From positions 32,081-96,080 of the forward strand of contig CAIJPS010000074.1 in the NCBI GenBank assembly GCA_903822595.1: a DNA stretch of 64,000 nt. Direction: 5' to 3'. Positions within the stretch are counted from its first letter, which is position 1. Each line of letters opens with the position of its first letter. The translations under genes were made by a program, and so were the position numbers. The notes under the pieces were generated by a model. That model did not search any database, was not told the origin of the DNA, and saw only the letters and a program-made list of their open reading frames with translations. This DNA is from an uncultured Chlorobiaceae bacterium (lineage in GTDB: Bacteria > Bacteroidota > Chlorobiia > Chlorobiales > Chlorobiaceae). Positions 55,632 to 64,000 of this stretch are shown here, one piece after another.

Positions 55632-56848
55632 CAACGAGAGCGATAGCTTACCTCTGCAGCGAGTACCCTGCGATTTCCCACACTTTTATCTACCGGGAAA
55701 TCGAGTCGCTCCGGAATGCTGGAATGACAGTCCATACCGCATCAATTCGCAAGCCATCGAACCTTACAGTCATGACTCCTGCGGAACAAAAGGAGGCCGA
55801 AGAGACTCTGATGGTGCTATCCATGCCATTACCTTTGATGCTCAGTGCTCATCTCCACTGTCTGAAAAAAAATCCTGCGGGATACCTGCGCATGGCAGCA
55901 GCAGGATTACAACTTTTGACCAGTGGACCGAAAAGCCCGCTGAAGGCAGTTGCCTATTTTGCCGAAGCAGGCATTCTTCTGCAGTGGCTTCACCGGCACG
56001 GCATTACCCACATCCACGAACACTTTGCAAACCCTACCGCCATCGTAGCAATACTGATGAAAACCTATGGCGGGGTAAGCTACAGCACCTCTGTTCATGG
56101 CCCGGATATCTTTTATACGGTCGATTCTGCAATGCTTGCCGAAAAAATCCGTCAAGCCGCCTTTGTGCGCTGCATCAGTCACTATTGCCGGAGCCAAATT
56201 ATGCGCATCAGCGAACCACAAGCCTGGCACAAACTCCATATTATTCGCTGCGGAGTCGATCCTGACCTCTATACTCCGAGACCAGAACCTGGCAACAGCC
56301 TGCCAAACATTCTCTGTGTCGGCAGGCTGGTACCAGCAAAAGGACAATATATCCTGCTCAAAGCCTGTGCAATTCTCAAAAAAGAAGATCTTCAATTTCA
56401 ACTCACCATTGTTGGTGACGGACCAGACAGGCAGATACTTGAAGAAGCTGCTACCTCAGGCAATCTGAATGGATCGGTAACCTTTACCGGTGCACTCGGG
56501 CAGGATAAAGTCCGCGGCTATTATGACCGGGCTGATCTCTTTGTGCTTGCAAGCTTTGCCGAAGGAGTCCCAGTCGTACTGATGGAGGCCATGGCAAAAG
56601 AGATTCCGGTTATTTCAACCAGGATAACAGGAATACCGGAACTGATCGAACACGAAAAAGATGGCCTGCTCGCAACGCCGGGTGATGTCGATGATCTTGC
56701 CAACCAGATCCGCAAACTACTCAACAACACCCAACAACGCCGCGAACTTGGAACATCTGGCCGCAATAAAGTTATTGCGCTCTACAACCAGCACACCAAT
56801 AACCAGGATATGGTTACTCTTTTTCACGAAGAAGAGCTTTCAACATGA
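55628..56848 (+). CDS. Family 4 glycosyltransferase
   Basis: The 406-residue GT-B enzyme has SHTFIYREIESLRNAGM at the N-terminus, ILCVGRLVPAKGQYILLKAC for the donor site and FAEGVPVVLMEAMAKEIPVI with the conserved E-x7-E. It is linked by ATGA overlaps to both neighbours, so the three glycosyltransferases are translated together. Confidence 0.92.
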   Translation: MTTRAIAYLCSEYPAISHTFIYREIESLRNAGMTVHTASIRKPSNLTVMTPAEQKEAEETLMVLSMPLPLMLSAHLHCLKKNPAGYLRMAAAGLQLLTSGPKSPLKAVAYFAEAGILLQWLHRHGITHIHEHFANPTAIVAILMKTYGGVSYSTSVHGPDIFYTVDSAMLAEKIRQAAFVRCISHYCRSQIMRISEPQAWHKLHIIRCGVDPDLYTPRPEPGNSLPNILCVGRLVPAKGQYILLKACAILKKEDLQFQLTIVGDGPDRQILEEAATSGNLNGSVTFTGALGQDKVRGYYDRADLFVLASFAEGVPVVLMEAMAKEIPVISTRITGIPELIEHEKDGLLATPGDVDDLANQIRKLLNNTQQRRELGTSGRNKVIALYNQHTNNQDMVTLFHEEELST

Positions 56849-58035
56849 TAATAATTGCATTCATACTGAAAAGCCTGCTCGTCATGCTGGCCTTGCCTGC
56901 AGGCTATCTGTTAATAACTACTATCGCCGCATACCTCTTCAAAAAGGAGGTATCTCCCGAAAACCGGTTGCTCTCCATCGGTGTACTCATACCGGCCCAT
57001 AACGAAGAAGAGGGAATTTCTCGCACGGTTGAAGCTGTCCTGGCATGTGATTACCCTGCAAACCGATTTGAGATTTACGTTATAGCCGACAACTGTAACG
57101 ACCATACCGCAGTGAATGCCCGAAGTGCAGGCGCCTTTGCCTTTGAACGATTCGACAGTGTGAATCGGGGAAAGGGCCAGGCACTTGACTGGTTTTTGAA
57201 AAACCAGATGGAGATCTATCGTAATACAGACGTTATCACCATCATCGATGCCGATGTCGCGCCCGATAAAAACTACCTTCGCGAAATCAGCGCAACCCTC
57301 AGTAATCCGACTATTCAGGCTGCTCAGGCCTATAACGGTGTCAGTAATCCGGATGCAGGATGGCGGCCAGCACTGATCGACGCGGCCTTCAACGTCTTCA
57401 ACCATCTGCGCATGGCCGGTTCGTTCAAGCTTTCAGGCACTGCTGTCCTGAAAGGTAATGGGATGGCCTTCCGTACCAGCCTCCTCCAGCGATATGGTTG
57501 GCCATGCCACTCCATTGTAGAAGACATAGAGTTCACCCTGCGCCTGCTTCAGGACAACATCAGCGTCCATTACAATCCCGACGCGGTTATCAGAAGTGAA
57601 ATGGTGACCTCTGCCAGCAGCGCCTCAACACAACGAAGCAGATGGGAGGGGGGACGATTCATGCTCGTGAGAAAAATGTCTGGCCCGCTGCTTAAGCTTT
57701 TTGTTTCAACAGGCAATACACGATACCTTTATGCCCTTGCCGAACTGGCAACTCCCCCGCTCTCACTTCTCGTCATGCTCTTCACGGCGGCAACAGCAGG
57801 AGCCTTCCTGGCGCTCAAGGGTACATGGCTCATGCTGGCTGCATCATTCTGGCTTATCCTGACACTCTACGTCATCTCAGGGCAGATCCAGCGCCGCGCA
57901 CCACTATCAACCTGGCTATACCTCGCAGCAGCACCACTCTATATACTGTGGAAAATTCCACTTTATATTGCAATGCTCGTTCACAAAAAAAGTAATGCCT
58001 GGATCAGAACAGCTCGGGAGCCTCAAAAAAAGTAG
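56845..58035 (+). CDS. Processive-type family 2 membrane glycosyltransferase
   Basis: The 396-residue protein resembles BcsA/NodC-type enzymes: an N-terminal helix, GVLIPAHNEEEGISRTVEAV, the DxD in TIIDADVAPD, the acceptor motif VEDIEFTLRL, the QRSRWEGGR motif (Q-x-x-R-W) and several C-terminal helices. It may synthesise or extend a polymer directly across the membrane. It is the last gene of the tightly coupled set that begins with the radical SAM gene. Confidence 0.88.
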   Translation: MIIIAFILKSLLVMLALPAGYLLITTIAAYLFKKEVSPENRLLSIGVLIPAHNEEEGISRTVEAVLACDYPANRFEIYVIADNCNDHTAVNARSAGAFAFERFDSVNRGKGQALDWFLKNQMEIYRNTDVITIIDADVAPDKNYLREISATLSNPTIQAAQAYNGVSNPDAGWRPALIDAAFNVFNHLRMAGSFKLSGTAVLKGNGMAFRTSLLQRYGWPCHSIVEDIEFTLRLLQDNISVHYNPDAVIRSEMVTSASSASTQRSRWEGGRFMLVRKMSGPLLKLFVSTGNTRYLYALAELATPPLSLLVMLFTAATAGAFLALKGTWLMLAASFWLILTLYVISGQIQRRAPLSTWLYLAAAPLYILWKIPLYIAMLVHKKSNAWIRTAREPQKK

Positions 58036-58368
58036 AAACCAATTTTATGATGGGAGACACACAAATACTTCCGAAACATCCATACTCATCTCTTCGGAAA
58101 AGATTGCGGAATAACTTTTTGTCGATCGTTAACAAATAAAACGCTTATACGCCAAAACCACAAAGCGACATGATAAAACAGCGATAATTAAAAATATTAT
58201 CCTACATTTTATGGAGGTATTTTGTATACCGATAATTCTACAGAGACTTGCCATAATCTCAGATGGACGTGGCTTGTAAACATTGATCATTTCCATACAC
58301 ACCTTTTCGAGTACCTGGATTTCATTCAAAAAGAGTTAATTCGATCATTCAAGAAGGCAAGAGGTATT
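58036..58368. other. Intergenic region ahead of the WecG-type gene
   Basis: This 330-base gap divides the EPS locus. It holds an inverted repeat TTCCGAA/TTCGGAA (58069-58075 and 58093-58099) and AT-rich DNA that could carry a promoter. An open frame extends the next gene upstream to 58222, but the sequence there lacks homology to the family and is ignored. Confidence 0.4.
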
Positions 58369-59142
58369 ATGCAAACAGAACTCTTGGGCATTTTATTTGA
58401 GCAATTGACGCTCTCCGAGGCAGCATCGCAGGTCGTTGAGGCAGGCCGACATACACAAAAAGGACTCGTCGTCACTCCTAATGTCGATCACGTTGTTATG
58501 CTTCAAGATGACGCTGAGATGCGGAAAATCTATCAAGGAGCTCTCTTTCGTTATGCTGATGGCATGCCTCTTGTGTGGCTCAGTCGGCTGGTTACAACAA
58601 CGCCTCTCCCCGAACGGGTCACAGGTGCCGACCTCATTACAAGTGTCTGCGAAAAGGCTGCAGAATGCGGATTGAATATTTATTTTCTGGGCGGAAATCC
58701 CGGTGTTGCTGAAAAGGCAGCTAAAAAACTTCAAAATCTATTTAATGGATTAAAAATAGTTGGCACCTATTGTCCGCCATTTGGATTTGAAAAAAATGCG
58801 ATTGAAACTGATCGTATTATAGCCGATATCAACGCACGGAATGTAGACATTCTCTTTATTGGTGTCGGCGCTCCTAAACAGGAAAAATGGGCAGCCGCAC
58901 ATCTTGATCGTCTCAAAGTCGGGCCAATCCTCTGTGTGGGCGCAGCTTTTGATTTCGCTGCGGGGATAATTAAACGGGCTCCCATCGCGATTCAAAAATC
59001 CGGCTTTGAATGGGTTTGGAGGTTGGCTTGTGAACCCACTCGATTATGGCGACGCTATCTCATTCGAGATAGCCGTTTTATATCACTTGCTCTCAATGAG
59101 ATGTTAATTGCATTAAAAAAAAGGTTTTATGTAAAACGGTAG
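58369..59142 (+). CDS. WecG/TagA/CpsF family glycosyltransferase
   Basis: From the ATG at 58369 (GAGG four bases ahead) the product has 257 residues, the normal size. Family marks are VVTPNVDHVVML, RYADGMPLVWLSRL, ERVTGADLITSVCE, IYFLGGNPGVAEKAA and FIGVGAPKQEKWAA. These enzymes transfer ManNAcA or another sugar to lipid-linked intermediates. It starts a second transcription block of the locus. Confidence 0.92.
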   Translation: MQTELLGILFEQLTLSEAASQVVEAGRHTQKGLVVTPNVDHVVMLQDDAEMRKIYQGALFRYADGMPLVWLSRLVTTTPLPERVTGADLITSVCEKAAECGLNIYFLGGNPGVAEKAAKKLQNLFNGLKIVGTYCPPFGFEKNAIETDRIIADINARNVDILFIGVGAPKQEKWAAAHLDRLKVGPILCVGAAFDFAAGIIKRAPIAIQKSGFEWVWRLACEPTRLWRRYLIRDSRFISLALNEMLIALKKRFYVKR

Positions 59143-59410
59143 CGCTCAGTCAGTTTGTTATGTTAACAAAGTTTGGAACCAGTCTCTTTTTGAGTATACC
59201 CGGTAGTACCTTTTCTCCAGTATAAATGCTTATAAAAGCGGGTATTAAGCTTCCGTGCGACGATTATCAAATATTTTTGGTCTTCTGAAATCAATATAAT
59301 ACAATCAGTTATGAATTCTGCTCGCACAGTCGAGAATACAGGTATCTATAACCAGTTATATTTATTTAACTTATAACCGAAGAAACAGTGTGTTTTGATA
59401 AGTAATTCGG

Positions 59411-60130
59411 ATGAGATACATGAATACTTTCGACGCATCAATACTCGCATATTTTAACAGTTTTGCCCGTACATCACAATATTTTGAGCTCTTCGTTTGG
59501 GAACTTTCTGAAAATCATCTCTTGAAGGGAGCTATCCCGCTTACATTACTCTGGTTTTTCTGGTTTCATAAAAAGGAGACGAACGAAGCTGCATCATCGC
59601 TTCTGCGGGAGCAAGTGATAATAACGATACTTTCATGTTTTGCATCTATTTTCATCGGAAGAGTGCTTGCATTGACGCTTCCATTCAGACCAAGACCAAT
59701 AACAAATATGGCTCTGCATTTTGTTATTCCTCATGGAATTGGTTACCGAGCCTTCGACGGCATGAGCTCTTTTCCAAGTGACCACGCAACATTCATGTTC
59801 AGTCTTGCAACCGGAATATGGCTGATGTCAGAAGGAACCGGATTTTTTGTACTTTTGTACGTATCTTTCTTTACTCTTCTTCCTAGAATATATCTTGGGT
59901 TGCACCATCCGACAGACATTTTGGCCGGAGCGATTGTGGGCATTTTGACTGCACTCATTCTGAATAAAATCAAAAAAATCCGGACACTGCTTGTAAAGCC
60001 ACTGATAGTCTGGTCTGCAAAATTTCCGGCTCTCTTTTATACGCTCTTCTTTCTTTCAACTTATGAGATGGCCTCAATGTTTGATAACATCAGAAATCTC
60101 TACCATGTAGCTCTTCAAATTATACAGTAA
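59411..60130 (+). CDS. PAP2-family membrane phosphatase
   Basis: The 239-residue membrane protein has the three PAP2 motifs: LTLPFRPRP, SSFPSDHATF and RIYLGLHHPTDILAG. It could recycle undecaprenyl pyrophosphate after EPS polymerisation. It is preceded by a 270-base AT-rich gap without other features. Confidence 0.88.
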   Translation: MRYMNTFDASILAYFNSFARTSQYFELFVWELSENHLLKGAIPLTLLWFFWFHKKETNEAASSLLREQVIITILSCFASIFIGRVLALTLPFRPRPITNMALHFVIPHGIGYRAFDGMSSFPSDHATFMFSLATGIWLMSEGTGFFVLLYVSFFTLLPRIYLGLHHPTDILAGAIVGILTALILNKIKKIRTLLVKPLIVWSAKFPALFYTLFFLSTYEMASMFDNIRNLYHVALQIIQ

Positions 60131-60209
60131 CGTTTTACATGAAAAAGCCATTACCTCTGGTTTCAATAAAAATCACCCTTGCCCAAACAGAGCAGTTTAA
60201 AAAACAACA

Positions 60210-60731
60210 ATGATTTTTGGACATCTACCTGCCGGATATATTACATCAAAATTGTTGTTAAAAAAATTTAAGAACAGCTCTGTCAATGCTAACGTCTTCA
60301 TATTCTGGGGCATGTTTGGTGCAATTGCTCCGGATTCCGATTTATTTTATTACTTGCTGAGAGATCCGTCTCAACCACAGCACCATCATCATAAATACGT
60401 TACCCACTTCCCGATTTTCTGGCTGACCCTGCTGCTGATTTCACTTTTATGGTTACTACTGTATCACAGGCGTAGCCAAAAAGCAGCATTATCCTTTATA
60501 TTCACTCTTAACGGCTTTATTCATATTGTTTTGGATACCATTACCAGTCATATTTTGTGGTTGGCACCATTCATGGACAAACCATTTTCCTTGATAACGA
60601 ATAGTTCAAAAGGAGTTAGTTATTTCACTCATTGGACATTCGCACTTGAGATCTTTCTGATTTTTTTTGCTCTTTTTTTATGGCTTGCCAGTTCTATCAA
60701 AAAGACAAAACAAAAAAACTCAATCACATGA
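60210..60731 (+). CDS. YdjM-like membrane protein (predicted metal-dependent hydrolase family)
   Basis: The 173-residue protein has four helices with metal-ligand-like residues in AIAPDSDLFYYLL, a HHHHKYVTH run and NGFIHIVLDTITSHI. This resembles the YdjM/DUF457 family of membrane-bound hydrolases of unknown substrate. Its TGA overlaps the start of the acyltransferase gene. Confidence 0.78.
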   Translation: MIFGHLPAGYITSKLLLKKFKNSSVNANVFIFWGMFGAIAPDSDLFYYLLRDPSQPQHHHHKYVTHFPIFWLTLLLISLLWLLLYHRRSQKAALSFIFTLNGFIHIVLDTITSHILWLAPFMDKPFSLITNSSKGVSYFTHWTFALEIFLIFFALFLWLASSIKKTKQKNSIT

Positions 60732-61714
60732 CAAAACCTCCACTCAACCGAAGTCGCTCGATTGATACACTCAGAGGAATTGCCTGTATTCTTCTGGTGG
60801 CCTACCATGTCATCGGCATCGCTCCGGACAACGGCCTTCAGGTACAAGAAGGAATACTGAAAGATGCAAACGCACTCCTTGTCTATATCCGTATGCCGAT
60901 CTTCACTTTTCTTTCTGGTTTTGTCTATGCCTGGCGACCCTTTTCATCTGACTGGAAAAATTTTGTTTCCGGTAAAATACGACGCCTGATAATCCCTATG
61001 CTTTTTGTCGGTACGCTTTTCGCTATCCTTCAAGCATTTACCCCTGGAACAAACTCCATCATAACTGACTGGCGTTTTATGCACCTGATACCTGTAGCGC
61101 ACTACTGGTTCATTGAATCACTTTTTCTTATTTTTCTGATTATTATCCCTCTTGAGCACTTCAAGCTCTTGCACAACAAGAAGAGTTTTGTCCTCCTCTT
61201 TCTCGCTGCAGCAACTCTTTTTGTTACCAATATCGGAACACCATGGTTCTCAATTGCAGGAGCCTTTTATCTCTTTCCCTATTTTCTCGTTGGACTCTAC
61301 TGCTCGCGTTTCCCAGTGCAGATCAAAAACCAGAAGGCTATCGGATATCTGATCGTTACGGCGGTCATACTCTTTCTCATTTTCTACGGCCAGCAATACG
61401 GCGAAGGACGACGGTCACTGAATGCGCTCATTATCGGAACCACTTTCTGCACTGCACTGCTCTTTACCGAGGTTAACTCTGCTTTTCTTGCAAGGATCGG
61501 CATCTACTCCTACTCCATCTACCTGTTTCATATTTTTTTTACGGCCGCGTCGAGAATTTTCTTTAAAAAAATTGGCGTAACCAATATTTGGGAGCTTTTT
61601 ATCCCTGGCCTCGCCTTTGGACTTATCGGGCCAATCCTTCTGGAACTGATTGCCTCTAAATACAACCCCTCACGCATTCTGCTCCTTGGTAAGCGACCAA
61701 TAAAAAAGAGTTGA
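60728..61714 (+). CDS. Acyltransferase family 3 membrane protein
   Basis: The 328-residue protein begins SIDTLRGIACILLVAYHVIG, with the catalytic-site histidine of the Acyl_transf_3 family, and has about ten helices. Such proteins acetylate or succinylate EPS sugars. It is coupled to the YdjM-like gene by ATGA; a longer frame from 60680 is not used. Confidence 0.88.
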   Translation: MTKPPLNRSRSIDTLRGIACILLVAYHVIGIAPDNGLQVQEGILKDANALLVYIRMPIFTFLSGFVYAWRPFSSDWKNFVSGKIRRLIIPMLFVGTLFAILQAFTPGTNSIITDWRFMHLIPVAHYWFIESLFLIFLIIIPLEHFKLLHNKKSFVLLFLAAATLFVTNIGTPWFSIAGAFYLFPYFLVGLYCSRFPVQIKNQKAIGYLIVTAVILFLIFYGQQYGEGRRSLNALIIGTTFCTALLFTEVNSAFLARIGIYSYSIYLFHIFFTAASRIFFKKIGVTNIWELFIPGLAFGLIGPILLELIASKYNPSRILLLGKRPIKKS

Positions 61715-62011
61715 ACAAATTGCCCCGCCCTTGTTCCCGCTTCCATGCTGAACACAGCACCGAAAGCAGCCATGATGGAGAACGTTGCATAATAGCCACG
61801 CCTGGCTCTTCAGGTTAAAAGAAGATTCTGATCAAAATTCTGTAAGAGCGGAAATTTAACCTATATTTCTATCGCTTTTCAACCAGTACTTTACAATTTC
61901 ATCTGACAGTATTCTACCCCTTTATATGTACTTGATCAGAAGAACCGTAATTAAATTTATCTGGAAATTCGCAAAACAAATATAAACGCCATCTCGTAAC
62001 TGCGGATCATC

Positions 62012-63778
62012 ATGCAAAATCAAAGCAACGCACATAAGAAACTTGCCGGAAACGCCTTGTCCGGCATGGTAGCCACGATCATTTACATGGTAAGCCGTAT
62101 TCTCTTGACGCCCTATATCCTCCACTTTCTCTCGCTTGCTGAATTCGGCCTATGGTCTCTCTCCTTTATCATTCTTTCCTATGCCGGGATGGGTGGATTC
62201 GGAGTTAACAGCACCTATATCCGATACTCTGCACGGTACCTTGCCGAAGGGAGAGAGAGTGAAATAAGCAAGCTGCTTTCAACCGGTATAGCATATATGT
62301 TGACCTTCAGCCTGCTTTTTTGCTCTCTGCTCGCTCTGCTTATGCCTTTTATTCTTCAACAATTTCACATAGGGCCGTCACAACAGGAACTGGCCTCAAC
62401 CATATTTATTGGAACAGCAATTGTCTTCAGTCTTGAACTTACTTTGGGAGGGCTTGCATTTATCATCAATGGAATGCATGAGTTTGCAAAAGAAAAGATA
62501 ATATCAACCATTGCCGGACTTTTTGAAATTGTCTTTATTCTTCTCTTTCTTGCTCTTGGATCAGGAGTCAAGGGGTTGCTCTACGCTTTTGCGTTAAGAC
62601 TTATCATGGCAAGTGCCCTTTGCTGGAAAGTTGCCCGTACCCTTTTGCCATCGTTGACGATATCATGGAAACTGGTAACTCGCGAACACTTTCGTCATTT
62701 TATAGGGTTTGGCGGAAAAGTCCAGGTTCTCGGCATTATCGGCATTTTTCTTACGGCAATTGACCGCATGTTTATTACCGCCATTTCGGGACTTGCATCT
62801 GGCGGAATGTTTGAACTGGGACGAAAGCTCCCCTCAACTGCTGGCGGTATTGCCAATTCTGCTTTTGCCCCATTTTTATCTACAGCAGCCCATCTTGACG
62901 GCTCATGGGCAGGAGAGCAGAGCAATACCGCGGGGGACAGAATTCAAACCTATATAAAAATAGCGTTACTGGCTATTCTGTTTGCCATTATCCCCCTCTT
63001 TTTCTTGCCGGTTCTTCAGCAATATCTGCCGATATCTCCTCTTGTCATGGCCTCAGTCATTGCCGCACTTTTTTGCTCTCTTTTTTTTCTGATTCACCAT
63101 GAACAGAAAAGCAGCAATTATCTCGACAGTGATGAACTGAAGGAGCTCTATCTCAATGGAATCCGGTTTACCAATATTATAAGCTCAACACTTTTTGTTT
63201 TTCTTGTCTTTATGGCCCGTCCCCTTATTGACGGGTGGGTAGGCCCAAAATACTCTGAGGCAGCAACGGTCATGATCTTTCTTTCAATAGGTTACGCCGT
63301 CCAGCAATGTACCGGGCCGGTAAATATGATTTTTCGGGGTATAAACAGAACCGGAAAAGAGCTGGAGTATATGCTTGTTCAGGGTTTATTGATGCTGATC
63401 TGGATTCCGGCTGCAATAATAGCTCATGGTTTGTCGGGTGCGGCGGCGGCCATAGCTCTCAGCTCAATAAGCAGCACCCTCTTTCTTTTCTGGCGAAGCG
63501 GCTATACCTTTCAGGTCAGAATAAGGGAATTTGTTGTACGCTCTCTCCTTCCAGCACTGATACCTGTTTTTCCGGGTTGCTTCTTTTACGCCATTACGGC
63601 ACTCTTTCCTGTTACAGGCAGAATCCCCATAATAATGCAGCTCCTTGCCTGCGGTGCCGGATATTTACTGATGACCATCGCACTGTTTTGGGTTGCTGTC
63701 TTGAATGACGATGAAAAAAAACAGGCTATCGCCTTATTACCATTTTCCGCTTCCAGAAAAAATGTGCAGAGTTCGTAA
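62012..63778 (+). CDS. Polysaccharide flippase (Wzx-like, MOP superfamily)
   Basis: The 588-residue protein has 12-14 helices and an N-terminus typical of Wzx proteins (GNALSGMVATIIYMVSRILL, then TPYILHFLSLAEFGLWSLSF). It would move lipid-linked repeat units to the periplasmic side. It is somewhat longer than the usual 420-500 residues owing to a loop near residues 350-380. It closes the EPS locus; the 300 bases before it hold nothing I can identify. Confidence 0.88.
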   Translation: MQNQSNAHKKLAGNALSGMVATIIYMVSRILLTPYILHFLSLAEFGLWSLSFIILSYAGMGGFGVNSTYIRYSARYLAEGRESEISKLLSTGIAYMLTFSLLFCSLLALLMPFILQQFHIGPSQQELASTIFIGTAIVFSLELTLGGLAFIINGMHEFAKEKIISTIAGLFEIVFILLFLALGSGVKGLLYAFALRLIMASALCWKVARTLLPSLTISWKLVTREHFRHFIGFGGKVQVLGIIGIFLTAIDRMFITAISGLASGGMFELGRKLPSTAGGIANSAFAPFLSTAAHLDGSWAGEQSNTAGDRIQTYIKIALLAILFAIIPLFFLPVLQQYLPISPLVMASVIAALFCSLFFLIHHEQKSSNYLDSDELKELYLNGIRFTNIISSTLFVFLVFMARPLIDGWVGPKYSEAATVMIFLSIGYAVQQCTGPVNMIFRGINRTGKELEYMLVQGLLMLIWIPAAIIAHGLSGAAAAIALSSISSTLFLFWRSGYTFQVRIREFVVRSLLPALIPVFPGCFFYAITALFPVTGRIPIIMQLLACGAGYLLMTIALFWVAVLNDDEKKQAIALLPFSASRKNVQSS

Positions 63779-63866
63779 CAGAGGGAAAATATTGTTGCAG
63801 AGTTCGAACTTTATTGATTTCTTGTATCACGATTTTCATCAATGCGTTTTTTAGCTCTTTACATCA

Positions 63867-64000
63867 ATGTTAGCCAAGCGGATCATACCCTGTCTCGATG
63901 TTCGCGACGGCAGGGTGGTAAAAGGAATAAACTTTGAAGGGTTGAGAGATGCGGGCTCCATCCTTGAGCAGGCACGCTTCTACAACAATGAACTGGCCGA
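63867..64000 (+). CDS. hisF: Imidazole glycerol phosphate synthase subunit HisF, 5' part
   Basis: The last 134 bases encode [20 protein letters not shown] followed by [20 protein letters not shown], the unmistakable N-terminus of the HisF cyclase barrel of histidine synthesis. The gene continues beyond the window. It marks the return to core genes after the EPS locus. Confidence 0.93.
   Translation, partial: MLAKRIIPCLDVRDGRVVKGINFEGLRDAGSILEQARFYNNELA

Noticed and set aside
58222..58368. 49-residue N-terminal extension of the WecG-type protein
   Set aside because: It would need a TTG start, has no family similarity, and the ATG at 58369 has a ribosome binding site and gives normal length.

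Overview
The window comes from a green sulfur bacterium (Chlorobiaceae, Chlorobium/Pelodictyon group). The decisive marker is a complete Fenna-Matthews-Olson bacteriochlorophyll a antenna protein gene (fmoA, 10192-11292). A TrxR-like ferredoxin-NADP reductase, menA, an anaerobe-type malate dehydrogenase and the general gene style agree with this. I cannot name the species from the sequence alone. I saw no rRNA, tRNA, CRISPR array, prophage or intact insertion sequence.

Layout. 1-2270: accessory genes (a cut-off Rpn/YhgA-like nuclease, an AlbA_2/ATPase-like regulator, and a decayed tail of another Rpn-like gene). 2457-5337: purine permease, nitrilase-family hydrolase and an H-NS-like protein. 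5463-17537: mostly core genes (ispE, SPOR protein, sigma-54 activator, lnt, fmoA, MerR regulator, ABC exporter, DUF1566 protein, mgtA-type ATPase, arfB). 17547-18128: a HAD hydrolase. 18250-23863: a small defence/toxin-antitoxin island holding a Phd-like remnant, hicBA, a single-chain type IIG-like restriction-modification enzyme, a DUF4258/YgiT pair, and a scar where a vapC toxin and a second DUF4258 toxin have been fused and killed while both antitoxins remain. 24028-36080: core genes again (B12-radical SAM protein, mutS, rplU-rpmA, mdh, aguA, a Ste24 protease, aguB, menA, FNR).

36448-63778 is a roughly 27-kb exopolysaccharide (EPS) or capsule locus, followed by the start of hisF. Its front end is unusual. 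A response-regulator/PAS/PP2C (SpoIIE-type) phosphatase, two STAS anti-sigma-antagonist proteins and an RsbW-like kinase form a complete partner-switching set. They are interleaved with one apparently active phosphoglycosyl transferase and two proteins that look like catalytically dead relatives of it. The kinase gene is joined by an ATGA overlap to the first glycosyltransferase. A degenerate AAA+ regulator in the same stretch is frameshifted at a run of eight C. Downstream come the export protein (Wza type), a Wzc-like protein whose P-loop lacks the lysine, at least six glycosyltransferases, two serine-acetyltransferase-like enzymes, a polymerase/ligase-like membrane protein, a VanZ-like protein, a radical SAM/SPASM enzyme, a WecG-type transferase, PAP2 phosphatase, an acyltransferase and a Wzx-type flippase.

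Working model (inference): the phosphatase receives a signal and dephosphorylates the STAS proteins, the RsbW-like kinase reverses this, and the STAS proteins switch polysaccharide initiation either through an unseen sigma factor or by direct contact with the initiating-transferase group. This partner-switched EPS module is the best candidate for an undescribed system in the window.
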